64,000 nucleotides of DNA, taken from the NCBI GenBank assembly GCA_030272585.1, contig BSYQ01000008.1, forward strand, positions 2,728,001 to 2,792,000, written 5' to 3'. Both the position numbers and the translations under genes were made by a program. Position 1 is the first letter of the stretch; every line of letters starts with the position of its first letter. Below, piece after piece: positions 49,758 through 61,957 of the stretch. Under the pieces are notes generated by a model. It saw only the letters and a program-made list of their open reading frames with translations, ran no database searches and was not told the origin of the DNA. This DNA comes from Bryopsis sp. KO-2023. Lineage: Eukaryota; Chlorophyta; Ulvophyceae; Bryopsidales; Bryopsidaceae.

Positions 49758-52700
49758 CTATCTATACTTGCTGAGTATAGGTGTAAGTATAGGTCTGGCT
49801 ACACCATGGCAACGCTTCAGTAACACTTCGCACGTGGAGGTGTAAGTTCGTTTCGTCACACCCTCAGCCTGTTGTTACACTGATGTTCAAGTTCACACCC
49901 TCTCCAGGTTACTCCAGTTCAGATTGAGTGTTCAGAAAAACACGAACAGAGTGCAAACAGACTTACTAGCCTTTATTTCCGACATTGAGCTGAACATCGT
50001 TGTGAACTTCATGGCTGCTGCAACGATATATCGATATCAAGATAATCGTGCATGATAATCGAAGTGTCTCCTCTCACTCCACTAAGTCGACCATCCTATC
50101 CCCATACCAATACTGGTGTATACTTAGCCCATCGACCATCCTATCCCCATACCAATACTGGTGTATACTTATCCCATCAACTCCTCACAATCTGACATAG
50201 CTTTGCCTCGACATGGCGAAGTTACAATCAATCAATCAATCAATCAATGATTACATGTTGCCTGAGGAGCCACTCAATGGCGAAGTTACAATGTGGAGTG
50301 GAGTGTTCACTTTTTGCACATCGGAACAAAGAAACCACCCTTGGGAAGTCTCACATGTGTGACAGGGACGAGTTACAATAACTGACATTTTTTTTCTTAA
50401 ATCTCTCTCAAAGCACCCCCCCCTGGTCACTACTCCAGAAACCCTCGAACCATCTTCTTGCAACCATTCCTGAAATTGTCGTAAGACAGAGGTGAGATAA
50501 CATGCAAATCCCTTGCAGGTCACCACCCGATCCAACCTGGTTTTCCCAAAATCACACCGAGCGAGCTTTTCTTTAATCCACACCTTACCCTTTCATTATT
50601 CCTACCCCCCCTCCTCCGCCCCCATTTTCCCAAAAGAACAAAAAAAATGGCTTTTTTTCTTTTGGCAAAAACCGCAAGAAGAATACCCACATCAAAAAAG
50701 TGCAATTTTTGCAAGGCAGTGCCCTTTCCTTGACGCAAACAGGTTTCTTGTCATTATATTGCACCCCTTTCACCATTTGTTTCCATTTTTCTTTTTCACT
50801 TTCCCACTTTTTCAGTGGCAAACCGAAGAGGCTCACCACCGATACAAATTCTTTTCCCCAGAGTACCTCCCCCCATTCCAAACAAGACAAAGAAAAGAAC
50901 AGTACAATCAAAACACCCTAGGCAAATCTGGAAAAAAAAAACAAGAGATCACATCACTGGAAAACAAAAAAGAGAGAATGAACCATCCCCCTCCACAAAA
51001 AAAAAACAAAAAAAAAACGAATAAAAGCGACACGAGAGTTTCCCTTTTTGCCATTCACTAATGCAATCATTGGGTGTTGATGACTAATCAGAAAAAAGAG
51101 TGGAAAATGATTGAACCTTCAAATTTCCAATTAATAACGGGGGAAACCACAGGAAGAAAACCAATGGTATATTTATGCACATATATATATCCGACACATC
51201 TGCGCACCAACGATTCCTTATCGACCAGCCAATTTTTTTTAATATTTATTTGCTGAATTAGCTGTGTTAACACACAAGATCCTAACCTCTTCAGTTTTTT
51301 TGATCAGAAAGTGTGTGCAAGGAAACAAAAATTTACCCGTCGAAGAAAAAAAAAAAAAAAGGATTTCACTCTCCCCCCCCCCCTTTTCAGCCCCATTACG
51401 GTTTTTCCCTCGTCAATCCTTTTCTTTTCTTTTCTCTTTCTTTCATTTTTGGTAAATAAGACGTGGGGAGGAGAGGCTGATGGATCTTTTTTTTTTTATG
51501 CTCCAAAAAAAATCACGCAAACACACAATACCCAATATTTATTTCCTCTTGTTTCTTTTGTTTTCCCCTCTTTCTTAAAAAAAAAAACCACCGCCAAACT
51601 GAAAACCTTATATCGTCGTCTCCCTTCACTCTTCTCGAAAAAAAATACACCCAAAGGAACCCCCCCCCCCAAAAAAAAAAAAAAAAAACGCTTACGCAAA
51701 ATATATACACACATAGAAATTATCAAAAAAGACAATGCAACAGGCGGATCGACTATTCCATTTGGGACTTTCTTTTCCCCAAATATATATTTTTTCGATT
51801 TCCTTTTCCTTTGCCCCTCAAAGTTCCATCTTTTTTTTTTTTTTCCTTGCCCTTCCCCTTCGAAGTTCAATTAGTGTTTTTTCTCACAAATCAATCTTTT
51901 TTTTTTTGGGCAATATACAGATATATATATATGTACACACAAACACATACAAAATAAGAACACGAAACCCTGCCCCGCCTTATGCTCCCAACCATAAATT
52001 TATGCATACTTCACTTTCCCTCCCCCCAAAATCATGGTACATACCCAAGAAGCACCACAAAGAACGAAAAAACAAAATTGGTTTCTCCCAAAATATGCTA
52101 TCGACATATTTTTTTGGGGGAGGGGGAGGGGGAGTGCATTCCAAAATTAACCTTTAGATCAGGCTAATCAGAACAACACCAAGAGACACCTCTTGGAGGT
52201 GGAGGGGGGGGGGGGGATGTAGGGGAAAAGAGGATTTTCCCATGCACATATATCGAAAAACCATGCAGTAATACACGTTTCCAGGAAAAAAACACTCCGT
52301 ATAACTTTTTTTTTATTGTTGTGCATTTCCCCCATCTCCATATTCAAAAACAGCAAAATTCTACCCTTTCGCTCACAAGATTTTTTTTTACTTCCCTGTT
52401 TCAACGTAGGTAGAGATCAGCAACATTTTTCTTTTTCGACCCTAAAATTCAACCATCCTTTTTTTGTCATGTGCAAGGAAAAAAGTATCACGAAAAAGGG
52501 CAGCAAACCTGAGGTACAATCTCAAACTACCTCATAATGGGAACAACAAAACATACCCAGGAAAAAAAAAAAGAAGATTGAATTTCTTTTTTTTTCTTTT
52601 TTCAAAAATTCAATCAAGTGCTGACGATCGTACTTTTCACATATTTATATCAATACAAATACAGATATGTATATACGACCACCAGATAAATTCCCCTTTT

Positions 52701-54575
52701 TTTTTTTCCTTTTCCAATCTTGCGGCAATTTGGAGCTCTTCTTTGTCACTCTCGTCGCACACAGCTCGGCCAAGATACCATCCTGGTCTGAGAAACAATG
52801 GAAAATATGCAACACTTCCTGCCCTTCTTTTGGGTTGGGGTGGGGTGGGGGGTTTGGGTGGGCACGCCTTTTCGTTTTCTTCTGTCACTTTTCCCACTTT
52901 CTCTCGCCACCAACCTTCCAAAATTCCTGACAGTGAGTGTAAGGGCACCAAATGAAAGAGTACAATAGTACAGAACAAAAAAGGCAAAGAAAATAAGATT
53001 GAAATTCTAGAGAGGAAACGGCCGAAAAAAGAAGGGGGATACATCCCCTCTTTTTTTCTTTTTTCCCTTTTCGTCTCCTGCATTTTTTTCATAATACTTT
53101 TTTTTTTTACTTTGTTCTTTTTTTTGTCTTTCTTTTTCTGTATACTGTACAAATCGACTTCCAATTGATCAACACAAGTGTCACACACAAAACCCCAGAC
53201 GAAAAAACCCAAAAGGAAAAAAGAAACAAAAGATAATTAAAGAAAGGAAAAAAAACCCAATGATCGTCGCCTTCCACAGGTCCAGTGGGATTTCATTTTT
53301 CTTTTAAAACCCTCCCTTTCCTCTTTTTCAGTTCTCACTTTCTTGAACACCGGATATCCTTCATTCAATTTTTTTTCTCTCCTTTCCCAACTTCCCCCCT
53401 CCCCTCCCCCACCAAAAAGCAAAAAGAATCTCTCCATTTCTCACACGTTCTTTTTTCTTTTTTCCTCCTTATTCCAGAATTTTATTTTTTTGCCGCATCT
53501 CGTGGGTTTTTGATTTCCCTCTCTTTTTCCTCTTCTTTTTTTTTTATAATGCAGGCCTCTTTTTTTTTTTAACTCTCTCTCTCTTTTCTTGCTTTGCCTT
53601 CTTTTTTGCGTTTTTTTTTTCCCTTTCCCCTTGTCTCTTCTGATCGACACGCGACTAACCCCCCCCCCCCAAATGCTTTTCTCACCCTTTTTTTTTATGT
53701 ATACATAGAGATTGTTTGTCTCTACTCCTCTCTCTCTTTTTTTTTCTTTCATGCCATTAATGCTGTATGATATATAGTAATGCTGCTGCCAAATAGCTAA
53801 CATGAAATCATCAACCACACACTCTCAAACCCGGCAAAAACAAAAAACAAAACGAAAAACAATCCCCCCACACACGAACCTCGTTCAAAAATATCAACTA
53901 CTAACTCTTGGGAAATATACACCACCACCATGGTTGGAATTAAAAACCAAAACCAATATAAACAAAAAGCTGCCGTGACAGATGTCAGACATCCGTCACT
54001 CACCGCCACATAGATTCAAACGATAGAACAAACAAACACAAACAGAAGCACATCAAAAATCCATAAAGCTGGTTCAGGGAAGGTCAATGGTCAATCGTCA
54101 ACAGCACAATATTTTTCCTTTTCTTCCTGTGTTTTTTTTTTCTTTCCGTTTCTTTTTTTCCCCCCTCATCTCCGCACATCCTCCCCTCACTCTTTTTTTT
54201 TTTTCAACTTTACCCCTCTCTCACACACCGACTCCGATCTCACTCTTTCGTGGATACATAAAAGATTCGGTCAAACAACCTAAAAGCACCATAACAATAA
54301 ATGATAAACAAGCAATAAAACGTCGTATATATAAAACAACAAAATAACCACACCCCCAGAAAAAACAAATACTCGATTTTCACACGTTATCTTTTTTTAT
54401 CTCTTTTTCTTCTTTCCCCTTGCTTTTTTTCATCCCGTTGTTGATATTGCTTTTTTTTCACATCTTTTTTTTTTCTGTCGACCAATCGATAATGCGAAAT
54501 ACATCAATTTACGTCATTGCTATTTTCACATCTTTTTTTTTCTGTCGACCAATCGATAATGCGAATTATATCAAT
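49758..54575. other. Long low-complexity region, largely C/T-rich on the plus strand
   Basis: 4.8 kb between two minus-strand genes. The left part has an AATC microsatellite (50,222-50,248), a 45-bp tandem repeat and a 110-codon minus-strand frame (50,251-50,583) with one acceptor-like site but no established join. From about 50,580 onward the plus strand is strongly C/T-rich with A runs, the pattern of the 3' flank of the PPR gene. No credible exon is seen there. Confidence 0.5.
50087..50176. repeat. 45-bp tandem duplication
   Basis: Two head-to-tail copies, 50087-50131 and 50132-50176, are nearly identical and contain the internal near-palindrome ACCAATACTGGT. Confidence 0.9.
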
Positions 54576-54581
54576 TTATGT
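54446..54581. repeat. 68-bp tandem duplication at the 3' end of the PPR gene
   Basis: Copies at about 54446-54513 and 54514-54581 share CTGTCGACCAATCGATAATG and flanking T runs. The right copy overlaps the TAA stop of the PPR gene (54576-54578). Confidence 0.85.
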
Positions 54582-56403
54582 CAAGGTGCTAACGGTCACT
54601 GCCACATCCCCCATCCCATCCATCATAATGTGCTGACGACAGCAGGATTTCGACATTTCGATCTTGGGTGGCAAATCGTCGATGCTGGGTGGCCCAGAGC
54701 TGTCGGTGTCCAAACTCGACGTCTCCTCGACGCTCGAGGCAAAATCTGTGCTGGCGGCCGAGTCCATGCTGGATCTCTGCGAACTGTCGACGCTCAGCAC
54801 AGTCCTGGCAGACTCGCTGTGCCCATCCATGCTGAGTGCTCGGGCACGGATGTTTTCGGCCTTGATGGTCCATTGGGGTGGATGCACCTGCAGACCCATT
54901 CTGCGGAACTTGCAGAAGAGGGTTGCGCTAAGATCCGTCTCGCCGGCGTTCTGGCAGCTCTTGATCACAGCTTTTCCCGTGTCAGAGTTCATCTTCACCC
55001 CATGGGCTTCCATTTTTACGAAAACCTGAGCAAAGCCGAGCCATTCATGAATTACAGTAAACATAATTTTTTTTTCCACCAGGTGATAAATTCATATTTT
55101 CGAATTCATTCTTCTGGTGGTTTTAACGAGAATATCTTCGACCTGGACAAGAAAATTTCAAAATGGTGCTTGAATTTCTCGTGATTTTGCATGGATGATG
55201 GGGTCTAGGAGGTCGCTGTGTCGACAGCTGGCCAAACAGTTTGTTTCAAATGATGAAATCATTCAGTCTCGATTGAACTCGTAGATGAACTGCACCGAAC
55301 GAACGAATAAAAAAAACTCTGCCATCATGTCTGGAAACGTGCCAGAACCAAAATCCAAAAATTGCATGACGTTTTAAACACATGCACTCACCGATCACGG
55401 GTACACTTTTTTATACAAATAAAGTCGCTGGGAAAAAAAACAAAAATCATCCGCGGAATCTGGGCAGGAATTAGGCCAGGAATTAGGCGAGCACCAGACC
55501 AGGCCCTCCCAGATTTTATTTTCCACCCACCTTCAAAGTTTGTTCCCACTGGCCGGAAGCTGCCAGCGTCCACAGTAAGCAATTGTAAGTATCCAGACTG
55601 ACGTCAATGTCCTCCCTGTGCATTTCCCGCAGCAGCTCCAACCCGATCGCAGGTTGATCGGAAGCTCTGACGGCCAGCATGACTTGGTGACATATCGCTG
55701 ACGTGGGTCTGACATCAGCCATTTGCATTGTCAAGAATATTTCCAGAGCCATGTAAAGATTGCCGTCCTCAGCACAGCAGGACATGAAATGCGTGTAGTG
55801 CTTCATGGGTATGGTTACCCCCATTGCGTGTAGTTCGTCCATAGCGTCGGCGGCTTGCCGCCATTTCTTGAATTTCAAAAAAGCCTCCAGGACGCAAAGC
55901 AAGATCACCACGTCCTGGGGCACTCCGCGTTTCAGCATGGTGTGGTGCAAATCCAGAACGCTCTTGAATCTTTCGAATCGTAAGCACGCGGATATTACTG
56001 CTCGATAGATTCCAACGTCAGGTTCCACGGAGCTGTCCCTTCCGAGTGTTGGTGTCATTTCCTCGATAATTTCGATTGCCTTGGCACACGCCCCCGCGTT
56101 GCAGCAAACCGAAATTAGAGCGGAGTAGGTGTAAAAGTTGGGTTTGACCCCGCGCGTCGAAATCACTTTTCCCCGCATCGTTTCGAAAATTTCCATGGCC
56201 TTTCTCCAACGGCCCGACCTCCGACAAGTCACGATCAGCATGGTGAAACCCCTTTCCCGGATGTCAAATGAGCATGATTCGATCGCTTTTGCGATTTCCC
56301 CCGTCCCGACCCTAGCATACTTCAAAGCGCGCCGCAGCGCCTGCATGCTTCCCGCCGGGAAGTTCGGGTCTTGCGGGGGGCTGGGCACGTCAGCAAGCAT
56401 CAT
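54576..56403 (-). CDS. P-class pentatricopeptide repeat (PPR) protein
   Basis: Sequence-specific organellar RNA-binding protein. Two exons join in phase, 56403-55531 and 55025-54576 (440 residues). About eight 35-residue helical-hairpin repeats run from residue ~48 to ~330. Examples are FTMLIVTCRRSGRWRKAMEI, YTYSALISVCCNAGACAKAI, YRAVISACLRFERFKSVLDL, YTHFMSCCAEDGNLYMALEI and YNCLLWTLAASGQWEQTLKV. There are no E, DYW or SMR-type C-terminal domains. Instead, the last ~100 residues are Ser/Asp-rich (SSVEETSSLDTDSSG), an unusual acidic tail. The N terminus (MMLADVPSPPQDPN) is not a clear presequence, so an upstream exon is likely; the frame at 57,286-56,630 is a possible but unproven candidate. 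Target RNA is not predictable here. Confidence 0.86.
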
Positions 56404-58728
56404 CGAGATTCACCGTCCGCAACTCTGGCGCGCAATAACAATTCCTATGCAAAAAAGTTGTTTTCGGATGATACCGCTTAATTGGGAGGCAGGGAGGTGG
56501 TTTTGAACCCAGGGGAGCGTGGAGCTGAGATGGGGGGCCACGTGGGATGCGGCTGTGTCCAAGGAGCCCGAGAAAGTTCACCTCAGCTGGGTCGCTTTCA
56601 CCCACAGAATAGAGGGTAATACGTCACAGTCAACTCAAATGAAGATCACTTGCACGCCTGGCACGCCATGCCGGAACCAGGGGTCGATCTTGGTTATGAC
56701 TGATGGGATTGCTCGCACACACCTGTGCTTGTAAACAGTCCCTCAGCGTGCTGAACCCTACCCCCCTGGCCTGTTGGTAGCCACCAGCCGCCCTGTCGGA
56801 ACGTTGTGTGCTCAAGACGGTACACACCGAGAGGTGATCATCTGGGGGTGGCTGCCGGGCGTCACTGCGCCGTTGCGATCCCGCAACGCGAAACGAGTGG
56901 AGTGGCGACGTTTGATCGAGGAGAGCAACAACGGCTGCGCGTGGTGTGGTTTCGGCACAGTGTTCAGTGTCGCGCGTTTTCTCCGTTTTCTGTATCAGAA
57001 AGAACGTGGTGGGAACTTGGGTGTTGTCGGGTTCAGGTCGTAGTTTCTTAAAGTACAGCCGAGCGGAAACCGCAGTGGGTGCGACGCCAGGGGTTTGTTT
57101 TTTCTCGAAACACTCATCGGTTGACAGATATTCCACTTTCCCCGCGGCTCCACGTCTGCTGCGCGGGCTTTCGGGACAATTTGAGAACACTGTTTTGGAA
57201 TATCTGCTTTGCAGAAACCAAATCCCCACTCCTGCACGCAGTGCAATGTGACTGCCACCCAGATCAGGAATCGCTGCTCCAGCCATTATGATCAGGAATT
57301 GGTGGGTGCTGAATCGATATTTGGCCAGGGAATCGAATCACCTTCAGAAATCTTTTGTTCCTGAGGAAATAAGCCACTCTTTCTTGGATGCTGAATCGAG
57401 TTTTGCAATTCAGCATTCAGTTTTGGGGATGGCCAGGTTTTCCAACAGTCGCTGAAATATGAAAAGTCACTGACATCAAGGCTGCTGTGAGGAGATCTTT
57501 CAACAGGGCCTGTCTTCTGATCTTCCCCCAGTATTTTTAAATTCAGAATTCTTTACCCACAGTGTGTCTTTTCTCTTTTTCTTGTTTTTTTTGCAAAAAA
57601 TGTAATTGATTCTCTTGTCCAGAAAATGGAGAATCTTATCAGATCTCCAGGAAGCAAAGACTGATCAGCTTTTTTTCTTCTTCTCAAATATGGAAAAAGC
57701 TGATCAGTATTTTTTTTCTTGTCGAATATGAAACCATCGCACATGCACTGTCGTATAATTACAAGCATTGTGTGGGTGTAAAAACAGAAATGGACGACCA
57801 TTTGTGCATCTCCCAACTCACAGAGTGCTTGTAATCAACAACAAATATATATTGAACCACTCACTCGCAAAAACAAAACTGTCTTCCAATCTGCTTGAGA
57901 CCTCTTTCAAATACACATTGACAAAAAGAACAATCAATCAATTGCAGCAAAAATCTACCCACAAAACTTCGGATGAAACCCCGCTATTTTTAGCAAATTA
58001 TATTGTTTTGTTCGATTTAGCTTTCCAGAAAATTTCTTCAAGAAAAAAAAAAAAAACTGCAGGGAGTAAAAAAAAAAACAAACCACCCCTCCTTCGGAAG
58101 AGATCCTTTCACTTGATCTGCGTATTAAAAAAAACCAAAAAACATAAGAACAAAAAGAAGAAAATTAATCACCTCGTCTTTTTCCTGACCACCTGCGTAT
58201 CCTCTTCCCTCCCCCCCCCCCCCCACACCCACACACAAGAAAAGAATCAAAACACATACGAACGAAAAAGAAAAAATTCTGGAAGATACAAAAAAAAAAC
58301 ATACCGCAGCTCTCTGGCTTTTGTTGTGGTTGAATTCCTTTTTTTGCCTCCTAACCACCGTTTTTTTCACACCTGACACCGCCTGCGTTTCTATCCTCTC
58401 CTTTCCCCTCCCATTCCCTGGAGAAAAAAGAAACAACGATAAAACAACCCTGCGCTGTGGTCGCCAGAAAGCTATTTACACAGCTCCGTAGTTATATCCA
58501 CAATCAATTTCGCCAGAAGCAAGAAATGTTTTCGTGTGAGCATTCGACCCTGAAGAAAGTGAGTCAAAAAACAGCAGTGTGAAAGTTCACATTTCCTGTG
58601 TATTTGTGTCGACTCCCGGGCTGTTGCACACTCGACGGAAACCAGCTGGTTTCCATCCAGTTGAGCCCGAACTGCAGTTCGGGCTCAAACCTTTCGCACT
58701 TTCAACTGGTACGACCGACGCTAACGCC
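56404..58728. other. Divergent intergenic region between PPR and ankyrin genes
   Basis: The left 900 bp are GC-rich with overlapping open frames on both strands (minus 57,286-56,630, plus 56,946-57,251) and could contain a 5' exon of the PPR gene. The middle has a 15-bp-arm hairpin at 57,660-57,708. From about 57,840 to 58,430 the plus strand is C-rich with A runs (C run at 58,207-58,223). Two adjacent perfect palindromes lie at 58,637-58,688. Confidence 0.4.
58637..58688. repeat. Paired perfect palindromes
   Basis: An 18-bp palindrome (58637-58654, centre CAGCTG) is followed six bases later by a 28-bp perfect palindrome (58661-58688, centre CTGCAG). They lie about 40 bases upstream of the predicted ankyrin start codon. 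Confidence 0.88.
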
Positions 58729-60883
58729 ATGCTTTCGTTTTTTTGCCTAACAGAGCACACCACGCTGATCCTCGACAACGTACCGACACTGTTCCGCTTC
58801 AAGGTAGTTTTTCGCAAGGCTCGTCGAAAAACGCAGTGCAGTTGCTGTCTTGGAAGAATTCATCGACTAAACACGAATAATAACGTTTTTATTTTGCAAG
58901 GAGCCGCAATTTGATGAAGAGCCTCCACTCCTGAACGCATGCAAAACCAAAGCTTTCCAGTCTGCCAGGGAACGATTGATGTTTGTCGTGTACATAAGAC
59001 ACATGCCTCTTCATTCAACCAAATCAAATCAGCACGTAGACAGAACCCCCAACCCCTCCCCCCCCCCCACACAAAAAAAAACAGAGTATTTTTTTATTTT
59101 ATTTTTCTGGAGTGTCTTTCTGGTAATATTTTCTGGCTGAGGGTTTTAAAATTTTTCTTGTATTAGGCTCTGGTCTGACATATCTTGCAATCTTTTTTTG
59201 GTTGGTTGTTTTCGAGCAGGTACTTATATTGTTGGGCGCGAATGTTAATGTGGCAGGTGAATCTCGCTACACACCATTGCACTGGGCAGTAGCTTGGAAA
59301 GACGTTTTAACAGTCGAGCTGCTTCTGGAGAGAGGTTTGTAAATTTACAAACCTTTATAAAGGAAGAAACAAAATCACATGCACAGATGCAGCTTGGCAT
59401 TTGTTGCGCAATAAAAAAAGAGAATTTTTGTTCAAAAGGATTCTGAAGCTCCACATTAGCTTGTGGATTGACTACCCTGCAGTAGTAGTTTGTGCATCCG
59501 GTCAGAGAATCTCAGCCAGGGAATTTATGTTATGTTTTTTAAGACTTCGTTTTTTTTTTGTCCTGAGAACATAAGGTGTACACATGATCGTTTTAATCGC
59601 AATTTCTACAAGGGAGAACCATTTATGCATTGCGTTCTGCGTTTTTTTCAGGGGCGAATTTTGATGCCGAATGCGACACTAAGAACACTCCGCTGCATTT
59701 GGCGGCCAAGTCAGGTTCTTCTGACATTGTGAAGATGTTGATCAATAAAAGTGAGTTTCTCAGATTTCACGAGCAGAATTGACCTGTTGTTTGCTCCATC
59801 GGTGTGCCGAGGTAAGAGCTGCAATTTTTTTGAGATGTTTTTTTTTTTTTCAAAGGGCCTAAAGTCAATACTCAGAACGACAATGGAAGAACTCCGCTGC
59901 ATTTGGCATCCATGTATGGTCATGTTGATATTGTCAAAAGGTTGCTGGGAGCAGGTAGGATGCACTAGATTTTTTTTATTTTTTTTAGGATTTTATTTTT
60001 GTTAGGATTTTTTTCTTTTTTTCAGGATTTTCTTTTTTTTTAGGATTTTTTTTGTTAGTTTTTTTTTCTTGTTGATTAAGTTTGTTCACCTCTTACTTTG
60101 GATTTTTCTACAAGGGGTTCTGAAAAATGTCCTCAGATATGGAAATTTTTTTATAAATAATTAAAATTAATAGGGGTCAACGTTTCTCAATATGTAATAT
60201 TGTTACAACTGCAGGCTGTGACAAATATCTTTTATTTCTGCATTAGAAAAAATCTCTCTCTATATATATGCATATCCGGAAACCACTCATGCACATAGGT
60301 GGCAAACGCATGCTAAAAAATGTGAAAAGCCTCGTGAAAAGAATCAGCTCGCATCCCCAGTTTATTTTTATTTTTTTTCTTAATTCATTCCATCGACCTC
60401 AAGTTTATGTTGTCGAAACCTCTGAACACAGTTTTGGATCCATATGTTGTTTCGAAGGTGCAAAAAAAACTATTCAGGATAAGAAGGAGAACGTTGCTGC
60501 AAATGTTATTTGCACAGAGTATGTGGGAAAAAATGACGATACGATCAAAATGGAAATCAAAAAAAAGCTTTATTCTGACGTTTAAAAAAAGAAAACAAAA
60601 CAAAACATGGAAAGCTTATACACATATTCGATTTCTGAGAGAATCGAATAGAACATTATCAATATCTACTATAATGTTGTTGTGCTTTTTTTTTTATCTT
60701 TCAGACAAGAGATTTTTTTTGGCTTCGTTTCAATACAATGCTGTATGAAATACAATAATATAATATTGTATCATAAACTTACATATTACTACGTAAGTTT
60801 TGCTGCTGTTGTTGTTGTTGCCATTTTTTTTAGATGTGTCGAGCTTTGCTCATGAAAGGCTTTTTTTCTGTTTGTTTTTTTGA
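58729..60883 (+). CDS. Small ankyrin-repeat protein
   Basis: Ankyrin repeats are protein-binding helical hairpins; no partner can be inferred. Six exons join in phase: 58729-58803, 58901-58987, 59220-59334, 59652-59750, 59856-59954 and 60834-60883 (174 residues). Repeat 1 is partial (PLLNACKTKAFQSARERLM). Repeats 2-4 are canonical: TPLHWAVAWKDVLTVELLLERGANFD, TPLHLAAKSGSSDIVKMLI and TPLHLASMYGHVDIVKRLLGAG. Exons 4 and 5 are both 99 bases and each covers one repeat in the same phase, consistent with exon duplication. The donor of exon 2 is uncertain (GTGTAC chosen because phase closes). The last exon, ending FFCLFF stop, is also uncertain: other exons near 60,400-60,460 are possible. The start ATG sits beyond paired palindromes. 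Confidence 0.66.
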
Positions 60884-61957
60884 TTCTTCTGGTGTTTTTC
60901 TTTTTTGATTGGTTTTGTTCGCTCGTTTTTTTTTTTTAAGGGGGTTTTGGGTTCTTTTTTTTGGGTAGAAAAATATTTATGAAAAGAAAAAAATGGGTTT
61001 ACAGACTTTGCATCGTTATTGGTGCCGATCTGCTCAGGGATGAGGGGAGAAAAAAATTCCCCCTCAGATTTTGGAGTCCAGGAGGCGATTGTTGCCACCA
61101 GTTCAGTTTTGATTTTTTGATATGCTCCTGGAATACTTGTTTTGGATGGACAAAGAACAGTATATATATGCAACAGTACATGAGAAAGCTTAATTCATTT
61201 TTGTTCTTTGGAGGCATGTTTTCAGCGAAGAGAGGGCGTTGTTTGAAAGTTCCCTTTCTCTTCTTACCTAGCTTTGACTTTTAAGCTCGTTTCTTAACAA
61301 ATCTGTTAAAAAACGAGCTGATATCTTTAAAGATATCAGGGACAAAACTTACAATGGCTGAACATCTGAATAATTACAGGGATGATGTCTTTGTAACGCA
61401 GTTTTGAGATACTTTTTCTGTGATAATTTTTTGTCTTTGTTTTAACCAGTTAAGCGCAATTTTCGCACCAACAGGAGACAAAGAAAAGGAAATAAATAAG
61501 AAAAAAGAAAAAAAAAGAAACGGAAATTCTTTGGGGGGAGGGGCATGAACGGTTCAGTACATGTTGGCACCTTCTTCCATTCTCTTCTCCATTCTCATTT
61601 TAAATTTTACTTTCGTTTTTGGACTGATCAATCTATCCTTGAAAAATAAGTTTTGCTCAGTGGAGGTCTAGTTTCTTGAGCACCTCCTCACTTTAGAGCG
61701 GAAAATCACAGAGCGCGAAGAGCTTGGTTTTGTTGAATCTTCGCAGTTGGTCTTTTTTTTCCAGTTGTTGAGTAGAAGTGAAGCAAGGAGGACGTTCTAA
61801 CCTTGGTCTGAACTCAACAGTGTTGAGTTTTAAAAAAAAAGTTAAGATAGCCAGTACGTGACTCTCCTGCAACAAGAAAAAAAGTTCATTTTTTCGTGCG
61901 TGACTGAGGCACGTTTATTCAATTGTACGTTTATTCAATTGTGGGCCAGCAGCAAAA
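60884..61957. other. Intergenic, ankyrin gene to tRNA
   Basis: T-rich 3' flank, then a hairpin (61,284-61,319) immediately followed by an 18-bp palindrome (61,320-61,337), and A/G-rich DNA around 61,490-61,545. I see no protein-coding exon. Confidence 0.5.
61954..61957 (-). terminator. RNA polymerase III T-run
   Basis: TTTT on the minus strand immediately after the tRNA discriminator base, as expected for Pol III termination. Confidence 0.6.

Noticed and set aside
50251-50583. A 110-codon minus-strand frame that might be an upstream exon of the membrane protein
   Set aside because: One acceptor-like site is present, but no phase-consistent path to 49,757 could be built.
51311-53212. Several 120-190 codon frames on both strands
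   Set aside because: Composition follows poly-T/poly-A and C tracts; no conserved motif.
56630-57286. A 218-codon minus-strand frame upstream of the PPR gene
   Set aside because: No repeat or targeting signature and no convincing donor linking it to the PPR exon; an overlapping plus-strand frame is equally good. Kept only as a possible 5' exon.
57768-58376. A 202-codon plus-strand frame
   Set aside because: Mostly Lys/Asn/Ser from A-rich low-complexity DNA, with homopolymer runs.
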